Numbered from the stretch's first letter, positions 23,372 through 32,839 are shown. The stretch is DNA of 64,000 nt from Dyadobacter sp. CY323 (GCF_021390245.1 NZ_JAJUXH010000009.1:62001-126000), one strand, 5' to 3'. A program made the numbers and translations. The notes: generated by a model not told the origin, from the sequence alone.

Positions 23372-24586
23372 CTAATGCGTGGGCCGGTCCGGTGCCGGGG
23401 CGGATGCGTGGTATTCGTTCTGAATGATATCGGCGTAATTATCAAGAAGTTCGATTACTTTTTCGCGGGATTTGGAACGTACTACCAGACCAACATGATA
23501 AGGCTCCTCCATTCTCCACACAATTTCAGGGTCATTAAAAACCGACATATCCGGCCATTCCTGGCGGGTAAGTGAAATGATTATGCCTGAATAATCTTTA
23601 CGTACCGGCGGGAGCTTGTAATTTTCACCTTTTGCCTCCGCCGTTTCCATTTTCGCCCATTCTTTCCAAAGGTTAATGCCTGAAGAAGCCTCGACCATTT
23701 CAGACAGATTCGCACCTCCTACCCGCGAGGAAGTCTCGAGAAAATAGTATTTCCCATCGTCATGGCAGCGGATCACCTCCGTATGCGACGCGCTGTGTCT
23801 TAACCCGAAAGCTTTAAGAAGATCTACGGCAAGCGTTTCCAATGCATGGTCTTCCGAAGAGTCAAATGGCACGGTCACCGACCTGAATATGCCCCCACCG
23901 TGCGCCACGTCAAACGGTGGCGCCAGGTACTTGCTGCTCCACGAGAAAATCACCCGCCCATTATAAGAAATCGAATCGACGTGGTAGACGTTTCCCGGCT
24001 TGTACTGCTCGATCAGATAAGCATGTCTTCTATCGCCCAGGCCGTGAATGGTTTCCCACAATTCCGTGGCATCATGCATTTTCTTGATCCCCGTGGCGGA
24101 AGCTTCCGACCGCGGTTTGATCATCCACGGGCCAGGATATTTTTCAATAAACTGATTAATCTGATCGTCATTGAACAAAGCTGAAAATCCCGGGACCAAA
24201 ATCCCCGATTCGGCCGCCTTTGTACGCATAGCCAGCTTGTCACGGAAATAGCGTCCGGTCGTTTGTCCCATCCCCGGAATGCGGAAATATTCACGGATAT
24301 GCGCGGCCTTTTCCACATCAAAATCGTCCAGCGCTACTACCCGGTCAATGGGCCTCGTGCGCATGACATACGCCAGACCATTGATGATTTCCTTCATGTT
24401 ATAAGTTCCGTCCTCTCCCTCCTCTACATAAAAAATTTCATCGACCGATTCTCTGGCCCATGGTTTGTGTTCCAGCTTCTTGGCGGTGATCAGAAACACC
24501 TTGTTGCCCGCCTCTTTACAGGCTCTCAAAAAGTCGTTACCCTTGAAGTATGTAGAGATGCAAAGAAAAGTCAGAGTTCGCGCCAT
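23372..24586 (-). CDS. ATP-grasp domain-containing ligase-like protein
   Basis: A 404-residue cytoplasmic protein with an N-terminal pre-ATP-grasp Rossmann-like part (LTFLCISTYFKGNDFLRACK) and an ATP-grasp domain from about 110 to 320: FRDKLAMRTKAAESGILVPG, WMIKPRSEASATGIKKMHD (the ATP-binding Lys and glycine-rich loop), and TEVIRCHDDGKYYFLETSSR with VGGANLSEM, which contain the Mg-binding residues. ATP-grasp enzymes join a carboxylate to an amine or thiol through an acyl phosphate. The substrate cannot be guessed: no amino acid, peptide or nucleotide gene flanks it, only the toxin-antitoxin pair and pepA. It could work alone. Confidence 0.8.
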   Translation of the reverse strand: MARTLTFLCISTYFKGNDFLRACKEAGNKVFLITAKKLEHKPWARESVDEIFYVEEGEDGTYNMKEIINGLAYVMRTRPIDRVVALDDFDVEKAAHIREYFRIPGMGQTTGRYFRDKLAMRTKAAESGILVPGFSALFNDDQINQFIEKYPGPWMIKPRSEASATGIKKMHDATELWETIHGLGDRRHAYLIEQYKPGNVYHVDSISYNGRVIFSWSSKYLAPPFDVAHGGGIFRSVTVPFDSSEDHALETLAVDLLKAFGLRHSASHTEVIRCHDDGKYYFLETSSRVGGANLSEMVEASSGINLWKEWAKMETAEAKGENYKLPPVRKDYSGIIISLTRQEWPDMSVFNDPEIVWRMEEPYHVGLVVRSKSREKVIELLDNYADIIQNEYHASAPAPDRPTH

Positions 24587-24639
24587 AAAAAAAGCGTTTG
24601 GTGGAAAGTAGCTAGGGTAAATCTAGCAAAAAGAAGCAA

Positions 24640-26034
24640 TTACGCAAGTGAAGCATTAGACAAATAATGATACAATAACCTGATTCCGTAGGCTGTACCG
24701 GCGCGTCCGGGAGCGAATTCTGTGTCTCCAAATGCAGTTCCCGCGATGTCGAGATGCGCCCACGCAGAATGCCCGTCGGTGAAGACTTCCAGAAATTTCG
24801 CGGCGACGATGGCGCCCGCCAGAGGCTTTCCATGGTAGTTTTTCAGATCAGCGATATCCGATGAAATTTCTTCTTTGTATTCATCCCAAATTGGCAAACG
24901 CCATAGCCTCTCGCCCGTTTTTTCACCAGATTTCGATAATGCGTCTGCGAGCTGATCATTTGCCGTAAACAATCCCGCGGCTTCATAACCCAACGTCTGG
25001 ATCACACTTCCCGTCAATGTTGCGAGGTCGATGATCACGTCCGGCTTAAACTCTTTCCCGGCATAACTCAATCCATCCGCCAGGATCAGCCTTCCTTCGG
25101 CGTCCGTATCGATCACTTCGATGGTTTTTCCGGAGTAAGATTGAATCACGTCGCCCGGTTTTGTGGAAGATCCGTCGACGCAATTTTCGGTGGATGGAAT
25201 GACGCCGATCAACCGTACCGGCAGTTTCAATTGCGCAGCCAGTTCAATCGTCCCCAAAACCGCCGCAGCGCCGCCCATATCGCTTTTCATCAAATGCATA
25301 TTGGCCGACGTTTTGATCGAAATCCCACCCGTATCGAAGGTTACCCCCTTTCCAACCAATGCGACCGTCTGCTGATACGATTCGGGCTGATAGTCCATCA
25401 CGATCATCACCGGCGGAACATCGCTGCCTTTATTCACCGACAACAATGCATGCATTCCAAGTTCTTCCAGCTTTGCTTTATCCAAAATCTGAACACCGAA
25501 ACCATTCACTTCTCCTGATTTCACCGCCCAATCGGCCAGTACCTGCGGCGTTTTATAATTTCCGGGCGCATTCATCAGATCCATGATCCGCATTTGCACC
25601 GATGCCGTTTTCTGGGCTTTTTCCAAACTGTTACCCAGGTTGAAATTCGCGTCCGTCAGAATGGAAAGTGTTCCATCCGAAAAGAAGGTACTCACAGGTT
25701 TTGGGTCGGTTTTGTATAACTGAATGTTGTAGCCGCCAAGCAAAATCCCATTGACCGCATGCTCGACCCATTCGGCGCTCCGGTTTTTGCTATCGAGAAT
25801 AATCTGACCTGGCCAGCGGTCCTTTCGTTTAAAAAACAATGATCTGAAAATCCGGATGATCGCCGGCAGCTTCGGCTCTTTTCCCAGGCCCACCCATAAT
25901 TCCCTGGAAGAAAACCACCATAACTCCCCTTTTTCTGCTTTGAACATCGTCTGATTTTCGGGCTCTGATCCTGACTCAAAAGATTTGATCAGTAATGTAT
26001 CTTCGTTCGCGTCGAGTATTTGCCGGATTTGCAT
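24640..26034 (-). CDS. pepA: Leucyl aminopeptidase (M17)
   Basis: A cytoplasmic two-metal aminopeptidase of 464 residues from ATG 26034 (MQIRQILDANEDTLL). The 5' extension of the frame to 26073 runs into the upstream terminator, so I do not use it. Catalytic blocks: LVGKGVTFDTGGISIKTS (about 240-257), MKSDMGGAAAVLGTIEL and the family signature IDTDAEGRLILADGLSYAG, then DLATLTGSVIQTLG. These contain the metal ligands (Lys, Asp, Asp, Asp, Glu) and the bicarbonate-site Arg. It removes N-terminal residues, mostly leucine, from peptides. It lies downstream of the M28 peptidase on the same strand but is separated from it by an intrinsic terminator. Confidence 0.93.
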   Translation of the reverse strand: MQIRQILDANEDTLLIKSFESGSEPENQTMFKAEKGELWWFSSRELWVGLGKEPKLPAIIRIFRSLFFKRKDRWPGQIILDSKNRSAEWVEHAVNGILLGGYNIQLYKTDPKPVSTFFSDGTLSILTDANFNLGNSLEKAQKTASVQMRIMDLMNAPGNYKTPQVLADWAVKSGEVNGFGVQILDKAKLEELGMHALLSVNKGSDVPPVMIVMDYQPESYQQTVALVGKGVTFDTGGISIKTSANMHLMKSDMGGAAAVLGTIELAAQLKLPVRLIGVIPSTENCVDGSSTKPGDVIQSYSGKTIEVIDTDAEGRLILADGLSYAGKEFKPDVIIDLATLTGSVIQTLGYEAAGLFTANDQLADALSKSGEKTGERLWRLPIWDEYKEEISSDIADLKNYHGKPLAGAIVAAKFLEVFTDGHSAWAHLDIAGTAFGDTEFAPGRAGTAYGIRLLYHYLSNASLA

Positions 26035-26060
26035 TGGTTTCAATTTTGGGGTAAATAAAA

Positions 26061-26089
26061 AAAGCAAAGACAAGTTAAGTCTTTGCTTT
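26061..26089 (-). terminator. Intrinsic terminator of the M28 peptidase gene
   Basis: AAAGCAAAGAC (26061-26071) pairs perfectly with GTCTTTGCTTT (26079-26089) around a 7-base loop; on the minus strand the stem is followed by a T-rich run (A-rich 26055-26063 on the plus strand). It lies 21 bases after the peptidase stop. Confidence 0.85.
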
Positions 26090-26110
26090 CAAATAAAAAT
26101 AGATCTGATT

Positions 26111-27661
26111 TTAGTCCAGTCCGCCTTTTCTGGTCGCCTTTCTCTGCTCTGGCCACGCGCCTGGTTTCCCTGCTGCATTGAGTGGCAAAACGATTTTGTC
26201 ACGCGATGTTTTCGCGGGGTCCTCACTGGCCTGATACGCCATGATCGCCGCCAGGATCGCATTGCTGCGCACGTCGTCAAAAACGATTTTATCGTATGTA
26301 TCGCGGTTTGTGTGCCAGGTATAAGTTCCGTAAGACCAGTTTAAAGAACTTAATGAAAATGCGGGCGCGCCGGCTGCCACAAAAGAAGCAAAGTCAGAAC
26401 CGCCACCGCCCGGAGATCCGGGAAAGTTCGTCACAATGGGTGATTTGATATCTTCCGGCACTTTCGATAACCAGCGACCGAGGTAATCATACGAATTCAA
26501 AAAACCCTGGCCCGCAAGACTTACCGTTCTTCCGGTACCATTGTCCTGATTGAAAAGCGCCTGAATGTTCTGAACTATCTCGGGATGATCTTCAACAAAT
26601 GCCCTGGAACCATTCAAACCCTGCTCCTCGCTTCCCCAATGTCCCACCAGGATCGTTCTTTTGGGATTTGGATAAACCTTTTTCAGAATGCGCATTGCTT
26701 CCATCATCACGATCGTTCCGGTACCATTGTCCGTGGCGCCCGAGCCACCGTCCCACGAATCGAAATGCGCGGAAAGGATCACATATTCGTTTGGCTTTTC
26801 AGTACCCTTTATTTCTCCTATTGTATTGAATGTCTGGCTAATACCTGTTTCTTTCGCATCCGCCCGCACGCTGATCTTAGGTGTGTGCCCCGATTCCGCC
26901 AGACGATATAGCAACCCATAATCTTCCAGCGAAATATCAACAGTCGGAACTGTTTTGGTATAAGCTCCGAAAATTTTGTTAGCCCCAAAACCTTTTGACC
27001 AATAAGACATGACTACTCCTGCAGCACCAGCCTTTTCCAATGCAACTGGCAATGTGCGCGTGCCATAGCCGGTTTTTCTCAGCCGGTTCGTCCACGCTTC
27101 TGTTTGCTCGTCGCGCAATTTTTTCATTTTGTCAAAAGACTCTTTCGTCGCGAATTCCTGCCAGTTGTAATCCGGTCGGCCGGTAGGCTGGTTCATGCTG
27201 ATCATCACAAACTTGCCTTTTACCGAGGGAAGCCATTTCTGGAATGCAACCGAATCCGCCACATCGGGAAGGATGATTACATCAGCCGTAACGGTTTTGC
27301 CACCTGTTCCCGGGCTCCACGCCAGCTGCATGCCTTCGAGCGATTTCACGCGCGGGGCAACCATATCGATGTGCGACACGCCGCGTTCCCAGCCGCGCCA
27401 TTCACCCCACTTTTCGTTTTTTGCAGTAATATTCCAGCCTTTATATTTCGCCACAGCCCATTCGTGCGCCTGCATCATCTGCGGAGAACCTACCAGACGC
27501 GGCCCGATCACGTCCATTAATTCGTGTGCGAGCTTTTCCAATTGTGAATTTTCCGTTGCTTCTTTAACGATGTTTTCAACAACCGGATCTTTGGGTTGTG
27601 CAAAAACAGTATTTCCCCCGAGCAATAAAACGAGGATAGTGAATGAGAAAATGTTTTTCAT
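26111..27661 (-). CDS. Secreted M28-family metallopeptidase
   Basis: A 516-residue exported peptidase. The signal peptide is MKNIFSFTILVLLLGGNTVF, then AQ. A PA-type inserted domain lies at about 110-270. The zinc site is complete: ILSAHFDSWDGGSGATDNGT (His and Asp, near 300), GHWGSEEQGLNGSRAF (Glu-Glu, near 345), FNQDNGTGR (Asp) and YTWHTNRDTYDKI (final His, near 450). M28 enzymes are aminopeptidases or carboxypeptidases; the PA insert is typical of the aminopeptidase S/Q group. The leader places it in the periplasm or outside. It ends in a strong terminator and probably forms its own unit, upstream of pepA. Confidence 0.92.
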   Translation of the reverse strand: MKNIFSFTILVLLLGGNTVFAQPKDPVVENIVKEATENSQLEKLAHELMDVIGPRLVGSPQMMQAHEWAVAKYKGWNITAKNEKWGEWRGWERGVSHIDMVAPRVKSLEGMQLAWSPGTGGKTVTADVIILPDVADSVAFQKWLPSVKGKFVMISMNQPTGRPDYNWQEFATKESFDKMKKLRDEQTEAWTNRLRKTGYGTRTLPVALEKAGAAGVVMSYWSKGFGANKIFGAYTKTVPTVDISLEDYGLLYRLAESGHTPKISVRADAKETGISQTFNTIGEIKGTEKPNEYVILSAHFDSWDGGSGATDNGTGTIVMMEAMRILKKVYPNPKRTILVGHWGSEEQGLNGSRAFVEDHPEIVQNIQALFNQDNGTGRTVSLAGQGFLNSYDYLGRWLSKVPEDIKSPIVTNFPGSPGGGGSDFASFVAAGAPAFSLSSLNWSYGTYTWHTNRDTYDKIVFDDVRSNAILAAIMAYQASEDPAKTSRDKIVLPLNAAGKPGAWPEQRKATRKGGLD

Positions 27662-27710
27662 GAAATTGTTAGTTGATCAATTATTGACAAAACTAATGTA
27701 GGAAAATGAC

Positions 27711-28619
27711 GTGGGAAAGCGGATCGTAGCATTCTTGTTTTTTGCCAATTACTTTGTCGGCTTTCTGGCAGTTGCATTGTCGGTGGAAACTGTTTTTCAA
27801 CTCGGCCTGCCGCGTAATTCTTTTGCCTACTACATTTTGTTATTTTCAGCCACCGTCTTTTACTACACATTCGCTTATTCCGTGCCTGAAACGCAGCTCG
27901 TTTCCGACAATCCGCGAACCGAATGGTACCGGCAGCACGCGCGGTTTATCCGGAAAAGTCAGCTTGTATTTCTCGGGATCTGTGCATTGAGTGGATGCTG
28001 GATCCTGCAAAAAAACTTTGCCCGGATCGTTGAACTGCCTTTTTACTATTGGCTCCTGCTCATTCTCATTCCACTGGCGGCCCTTCTTTACTATGGACTT
28101 ACCCCGGAATCTTTTTTTAGAATAAACCTCCGGCGCACCGGCTGGTGGAAAGCATTCGTGATTGGTTTTGTATGGGCGGGATGTGTGAACCTGTTCCCGA
28201 TCACAATGCTCCGGATCGAGCACGATATCAGCATTCAGGAGCCTGCATTAATGCTTTGGTTATTTATGAAAAACTGGATGTTTTGTACCGTCAATGCGAT
28301 TATGTTCGACATCAAGGATTACGAAGACGACGCGAACATCGAACTGAAAACCTTTGCAGTACGGTTTGGACTTACCCATACTATTTTTCGCATTCTCGTT
28401 CCTTTGCTTCTCACCGGTCTCACGGCCTTTTTGATTTTCGCATTTAACCGTGGTTTCAGTCTTCCAACGATCTTGCTGAATCTCGTTCCATTCATCTGCC
28501 TGCTGATCGTCGCATTTCAGCTGCAGCGGCCCCGGAAAATCCTTTATTACCTGATTGTAATCGACGGGCTTTTGCTTGTAAAAGCCGCTAGCGGGATTGT
28601 GGGAAGCTTTTTTAACTAA
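27711..28619 (+). CDS. UbiA-like integral membrane protein
   Basis: A 302-residue membrane protein from GTG 27711, with about eight hydrophobic helices. The second UbiA motif is visible as FDIKDYEDDANIELKTFAVR (DxKDxxxD, near 200). The first aspartate motif expected near residue 65 (NDxxDxxxD) is not present; the matching stretch reads QLVSDNPRTEWYRQH. The protein therefore belongs to the UbiA superfamily but may not bind prenyl diphosphate in the normal way. It diverges from the M28 peptidase gene with a 49-base gap and converges with the transporter at 28622. Substrate unknown. Compare the eboC protein in this window, which has both motifs. Confidence 0.75.
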   Translation: MGKRIVAFLFFANYFVGFLAVALSVETVFQLGLPRNSFAYYILLFSATVFYYTFAYSVPETQLVSDNPRTEWYRQHARFIRKSQLVFLGICALSGCWILQKNFARIVELPFYYWLLLILIPLAALLYYGLTPESFFRINLRRTGWWKAFVIGFVWAGCVNLFPITMLRIEHDISIQEPALMLWLFMKNWMFCTVNAIMFDIKDYEDDANIELKTFAVRFGLTHTIFRILVPLLLTGLTAFLIFAFNRGFSLPTILLNLVPFICLLIVAFQLQRPRKILYYLIVIDGLLLVKAASGIVGSFFN

Positions 28620-28621
28620 TA

Positions 28622-29521
28622 CTACCCGATTGCAGTGCGGCTTCTTCCAAAAATAAACCGTTCGTTAAACACCACAATGGAAAGCAGGATCAGCGAATAG
28701 GCTGTGATCTGGATCGCATTGATCGGTTCGTGGAAATAGGTAAGTGCGATGATGAAATTCATTAATGGATTGATATACAGCAAAATACCCATTGTCGAAG
28801 AGGTGACTCTCTGCAATGCATAGAGATTCATAAAAAGCGGAATGATCGTAAAAAGTACCGCGATCAGGAAAATCATTGCGTAAAAGGAAAATTCAACCGG
28901 AATTGCGGCGCTGTATTTTGGGTAAAACGGTAACAGTATCAATGCGGAAAATAGGATCTGAACGGTCAGTATCAGAAATTTATCGAAACCGAAATTCTTC
29001 CGCTGACTCACGAGGTATAATGCGTAAGAAGCCGCAACAATGAGACTATATGCAATATCCGCGAGGTTATTGAACGACAATAAAAGACAACTCAGCACAC
29101 TCATTAAAACCGCCGTCCACTGCCATTTGCTCAGCTTTTCACTCAAAACAAAATACGCGATAACGGTCGTCATGATCGGGCAGACCAGGTATGCGAACGA
29201 AGCTGCTTTTACACTGATGTGGTTCATTACATAAATAAAGAAAAACCAGTTTGCCGTCAGTAAAATCCCCCCACTCAATGTGAGTAATGCAACTCTTGTC
29301 CTCTGACTTGCCGGCATTGCCCTGAACGTCCTGATATTTTCCTTCAAGACCTTCGTTCTCGCAAATAAGCTGATCACCAGCATAATAACCGCGCATAGAA
29401 ACACACGATAGAATAAGATATCGAGTGACGGATACGCTTTTAGTGGTTTTAATGCAAGGCTAAAAAATCCCCAGATAACGAATGATACAAATGCGGCCAG
29501 ATAGTATTTTGAAAATTTCAT
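28622..29521 (-). CDS. EamA/RarD-like drug-metabolite transporter
   Basis: A 299-residue protein with ten predicted membrane helices in two repeats, typical of the EamA (DMT) superfamily. The N-terminus KYYLAAFVSFVIWGFFSLAL, followed by YPSLDILFYRVFLCAVIML, is the RarD/EamA first repeat; the second begins IAYSLIVAASYALYLVSQRK. Such carriers export amino acids, metabolites or toxic compounds; the RarD subgroup is named from chloramphenicol phenotypes and has no agreed substrate. No regulator or pathway gene flanks it, so no substrate can be proposed. It converges with the UbiA-like gene. Confidence 0.85.
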   Translation of the reverse strand: MKFSKYYLAAFVSFVIWGFFSLALKPLKAYPSLDILFYRVFLCAVIMLVISLFARTKVLKENIRTFRAMPASQRTRVALLTLSGGILLTANWFFFIYVMNHISVKAASFAYLVCPIMTTVIAYFVLSEKLSKWQWTAVLMSVLSCLLLSFNNLADIAYSLIVAASYALYLVSQRKNFGFDKFLILTVQILFSALILLPFYPKYSAAIPVEFSFYAMIFLIAVLFTIIPLFMNLYALQRVTSSTMGILLYINPLMNFIIALTYFHEPINAIQITAYSLILLSIVVFNERFIFGRSRTAIG

Positions 29522-29723
29522 CGCGGTAAGACTTTGTCTTCAAAATTAAGTTTTTATCCACTCACAATCTTTTAGTTATTGGTAAAATCCATGTCTTGCA
29601 ATCCTTTATACCATTCGTTATAAAACCATTTGGTATAGTGCCAGGTTTCGACAAAAAGAATGGAGATCGCGGAACCTTAGGGTTGCGAAATATCTTCCCT
29701 ATTCAGATACACATAAAAACGAT

Positions 29724-30521
29724 ATGACTTTTTCAGACATCAGGCTGGTGGCGACCGATATGGATGGTACGCTTTTGAACTCAGAACACGAAGTACACGA
29801 ATCATTTTACCCGGTGTTCAGGAAGCTGAAAGATCAGGGGATCGTGTTCGTCGCGGCCAGTGGACGTCAGTATTTTAATCTGCTCAAAACGCTCGACAAA
29901 GTAAAAGACGAAGTAGTTTTCGCAGCCGAGAATGGCAGTTATGTCGTCTTTCAGGATCAGGAAATACATATTCAGGCCATCGATACCGAAATCGTCAGAG
30001 ATCTGATCCGCGTATCCGCCGATATTCCCGACACGTATCCCATTATTTGCGGTAAGAAAAAAGCGTATGTGGAAGATGATGCCCCCGAGTTTATTGACCA
30101 TCTCAAACTTTATTTTGAAAAATATGAAATTGTGGACGACCTTCTCAAAGTAGAAGACGATCAGTTCCTGAAATTCACGTTATGTGATCTTGCAGGCTCT
30201 GAAAACAATAGTTACCCGCATTACAAAAGGTTTGAGGAAACGCTTAAAGTGAAAGTTTCCGGCCCGATCTGGCTCGACATTTCACATAAAAAGGCAAATA
30301 AAGGGACGGCAATGGAGGTGATCCAGAAGAAATTCAATGTGACCTTCGACCAGACGATGGCTTTTGGTGATTACCTGAATGATCTCGAAATGCTGGAAAA
30401 GGCGCATTACTCCTATGCGATGGCCAATGCGCACCCGGACGTCAAAAAAATAGCCCGTTTCATCGCTAAAAGCAACGATGAAAACGGGGTAGTAGAAATC
30501 CTTTCGGAGATAACCGGGTAA
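29724..30521 (+). CDS. Cof-type HAD-IIB phosphatase
   Basis: A 265-residue HAD hydrolase with all four motifs: I, VATDMDGTLLNSE (nucleophile Asp near 13); II, FVAASGRQYFN; III, Lys within DISHKKANKGTAMEVI; IV, MAFGDYLNDLEMLEKA. A IIB-type cap domain lies between motifs II and III (about 85-185). Members dephosphorylate small phosphosugars, flavin or pyridoxal phosphates; the exact substrate is rarely predictable. It is preceded by a 202-base gap (29522-29723) with no clear promoter but a TATACCA/TGGTATA inverted repeat (29607-29613, 29631-29637). It converges with fabF, with one base between the stops. Confidence 0.92.
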   Translation: MTFSDIRLVATDMDGTLLNSEHEVHESFYPVFRKLKDQGIVFVAASGRQYFNLLKTLDKVKDEVVFAAENGSYVVFQDQEIHIQAIDTEIVRDLIRVSADIPDTYPIICGKKKAYVEDDAPEFIDHLKLYFEKYEIVDDLLKVEDDQFLKFTLCDLAGSENNSYPHYKRFEETLKVKVSGPIWLDISHKKANKGTAMEVIQKKFNVTFDQTMAFGDYLNDLEMLEKAHYSYAMANAHPDVKKIARFIAKSNDENGVVEILSEITG

Positions 30522-30522
30522 T

Positions 30523-31773
30523 TTATTCGGTATATTTTTTGAAAATGGACGTTGCCGTGTGGCCGCCAAATCCAAAGGTATTATTGAGCGCGTAATTGAC
30601 CGTTTGCTTCACAGAATCGCCCAGGATGATATTCATCCCTTCCGGTACATGTTCATCCAGGTTTTCCGTGTTGATCGTTCCCGGAATGATATCATTTTTC
30701 ACAACGAGTGTGCAGATGATACTCTCGATTGCACCGGCTGCGCCCAGCAAATGTCCCGTCATGGACTTGGTCGCGCTGACAGCAACCTGGTGATCACCGA
30801 ACACGGTTTTTATACCATTCAGCTCGCTCATATCTCCCAGCCCGGTTGAAGTCGCGTGCGCATTCACGTAATCGATTTTGTCCGGGGCAATACCTGCTTC
30901 TTTCAGAGCTTTACGCATTCCCAACGCAGCCCCCATCCCATCTGGCGGGGTTCCCGTAAGGTGGTATGCATCCGCAGCCATACCGCCGCCTACAATCTCG
31001 GCATATATTTTAGCGCCCCGGCTCAATGCATAATCAAGGTCTTCCAGGATCAATGCTGCCGCTCCTTCACCCATTACAAAACCATCACGGTCTTTATCAA
31101 ATGGCCGTGACGCTTTTCCGGGTTCGTCGTTTCTTTTCGAAAGTGCCTGTGCAGCATTAAATCCGCCAAGTGCGGAGTAGATAATGGACGCTTCAGAGCC
31201 TCCGGCGATCATCAGTTTCGCCTTATCCATCCTGATCGTGTCGAATGCACTTATTACGGCGGTATTCGACGAAGCGCAGGCTGAAACCGTACAGTAATTC
31301 GGACCGTGCAGCTTGTGGCGGATCGAGATAACCCCGGCAGCAATGTCGACGATCATTTTCGGGATGAAAAACGGGTTGAAACGGGGCGTACCGTCCGAAG
31401 CGTGGAATTCCAGAAGCTGGTCTTCAAATGTACCCATACCTCCATTTCCCGTCGCCCAGATCACACCCATATCGTGACGGTCGGTTACGTCAATCTTGGT
31501 GAAATCCAGACCTGCATCCTTTATAGCCGTATCCGACGCGGCAATGGCGTACTGGGTATGCAGATCATATTTTTTCAGCTCTTTTTTTTCAATATAGTCT
31601 TCCGGATTGAAGTTTTTAACCTCGCAACCGAACTGCGTTTTAAATTTTGAAACATCCTTTTTCGTAATGGGAGCAGCACCGCTTTTACCATTTACAATAT
31701 TCTCCCAGAATTCATCAACCGAATTACCGAGGGGAGAAATAACTCCCAGACCTGTAACAACTACTCTTTTCAT
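30523..31773 (-). CDS. fabF: Beta-ketoacyl-ACP synthase II
   Basis: A 416-residue condensing enzyme of fatty-acid elongation, joining malonyl-ACP to acyl-ACP. The N-terminus is VVVTGLGVISPLGNSVDEFW. The catalytic triad is intact: Cys in NYCTVSACASSNTAVIS (near 165), His in YVNAHATSTGLGDMSEL (near 305), His in TKSMTGHLLGAAGAIES (near 341). Length is normal. Usually fabF follows acpP, but no ACP gene lies upstream here; the next genes on this strand are the DUF2798, SDR and TetR set, 40 bases away from it. It may be a second copy for a special lipid, or the housekeeping gene; the sequence cannot tell. Confidence 0.93.
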   Translation of the reverse strand: MKRVVVTGLGVISPLGNSVDEFWENIVNGKSGAAPITKKDVSKFKTQFGCEVKNFNPEDYIEKKELKKYDLHTQYAIAASDTAIKDAGLDFTKIDVTDRHDMGVIWATGNGGMGTFEDQLLEFHASDGTPRFNPFFIPKMIVDIAAGVISIRHKLHGPNYCTVSACASSNTAVISAFDTIRMDKAKLMIAGGSEASIIYSALGGFNAAQALSKRNDEPGKASRPFDKDRDGFVMGEGAAALILEDLDYALSRGAKIYAEIVGGGMAADAYHLTGTPPDGMGAALGMRKALKEAGIAPDKIDYVNAHATSTGLGDMSELNGIKTVFGDHQVAVSATKSMTGHLLGAAGAIESIICTLVVKNDIIPGTINTENLDEHVPEGMNIILGDSVKQTVNYALNNTFGFGGHTATSIFKKYTE

Positions 31774-31812
31774 AAAATTTGTGAAAATTGATTCCTAAGA
31801 CGTCAGGAGTCA

Positions 31813-32046
31813 TTAGTCAAACTCCTGAGTCACTGCTTCTTTGAACATGGCGTAAACCAGTTTCTGGACACGCGGCCCAACTAATAGGATCACTGGAATG
31901 ACGATCAAATAAGCCATACTCCAAGATTTCAGCCAAATCACCAAAAAATTGGGAACAAATCCAATATTTATAGAAATCAAAGTAAAGGAAATTATGCCCG
32001 TTGTGATAACTCCCATAATCATGGCAAATGCTATTTTCTGTTTCAT
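31813..32046 (-). CDS. DUF2798 small membrane protein
   Basis: A 77-residue protein of two membrane helices: KIAFAMIMGVITTGIISFTL and MAYLIVIPVILLVGPRVQKL, the pattern of DUF2798. Many members lie beside SDR or TetR genes. It is the third gene of a tetR-SDR-DUF2798 set, with 17 bases between it and the SDR stop, so it is almost certainly in the same operon and under the same repressor. The biochemical role is unknown; a role in protection from a small toxic compound would fit the neighbours, but this is inference. Confidence 0.85.
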   Translation of the reverse strand: MKQKIAFAMIMGVITTGIISFTLISINIGFVPNFLVIWLKSWSMAYLIVIPVILLVGPRVQKLVYAMFKEAVTQEFD

Positions 32047-32063
32047 CTAAGAGTTCGTATAAA

Positions 32064-32813
32064 TTAGCTCTTTGCGACAGGATTCATGGCAAGCAACGCA
32101 TCCGATGGTGAACTCAGGAACAGCTGAAAAAGTTGTGCCGTACCACCAACGTGGATCTCGTAAATGTTATTTTCAAACGCTTCCAAAAATTCATCAGCGA
32201 CCTGGCTGGCCGGAATGCCGTTTTTACCGCCAATTCCTTCCGAAAAATCAGTATTGACCAACGGAGGCATTAATTCAAACACTTTCACATTTGTTTCCTT
32301 AGCCAACGTCAGACGGAGCGACTGGGTGTACGAATGCAGCGCTGCTTTGCTGGCCGCATAGGTAGGTATAACGTGGTTCGGCACAAATGCAGCAATGCTC
32401 GAAACGGTCACAATAGAAGCTTCATCCTGATTTTTTAACAGAGGGATCAGCTTCTGGTTGAGGCGGATCACCGATAAATAGTTGGTAAGTATTTCGTCCT
32501 CAGCATTTTCCCCGGCATTGTCTACGCTATCCAGATGATAGACAAAAGCTTTACCTGCATTATTAATTAGCAAATTCAGTTCAGGAAACTCTGTTTGAAG
32601 TTTCGTTACCAGCTTGTCAACGTCGTTTTGGTCCGTTACATCGGCAACGATCGGCGTTACATTTTTCAGTTGTGAAGCGGCATTTAAAAGTCTTTCCTCA
32701 TTTCTGCCCGTGATGATCACGTGATTATTTTTTTCAGATAAAGCTTTGGCTAATGCAAAACCAATTCCGGCACTTCCGCCAGTGATCAATACCGTATTCT
32801 CAGTCGTTTTCAT
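32064..32813 (-). CDS. Short-chain dehydrogenase/reductase (DltE-like)
   Basis: A 249-residue classical SDR. The cofactor loop is TGGSAGIGFALAKAL (residues 11-25), the NNAG motif is LLINNAGKAF (near 87), and the catalytic Ser, Tyr and Lys are in TVSSIAAFVPNHVIPTYAAS followed by KAALH (near 138-157). The pattern resembles the DltE/YciK-like subgroup. The substrate is unknown. It sits between tetR (61 bases upstream) and the DUF2798 gene and is preceded by the 20-base palindrome at 32840-32859, so expression should rise when the TetR repressor lets go. A carbonyl- or quinone-reducing detoxification role is plausible. Confidence 0.9.
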   Translation of the reverse strand: MKTTENTVLITGGSAGIGFALAKALSEKNNHVIITGRNEERLLNAASQLKNVTPIVADVTDQNDVDKLVTKLQTEFPELNLLINNAGKAFVYHLDSVDNAGENAEDEILTNYLSVIRLNQKLIPLLKNQDEASIVTVSSIAAFVPNHVIPTYAASKAALHSYTQSLRLTLAKETNVKVFELMPPLVNTDFSEGIGGKNGIPASQVADEFLEAFENNIYEIHVGGTAQLFQLFLSSPSDALLAMNPVAKS

Positions 32814-32839
32814 TTTCTTTTTTGTTTAATTAAATAGAT

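Noticed and set aside
26035..26073. N-terminal extension of the pepA frame
   Set aside because: It overlaps the terminator stem at 26061-26089 of the M28 peptidase gene.
29607..29637. TATACCA/TGGTATA inverted repeat upstream of the HAD phosphatase gene, somewhat like the TetR operator arms
   Set aside because: The spacing (17 bases) differs from the 4-base spacing of the TetR sites, so I do not count it as a third operator.
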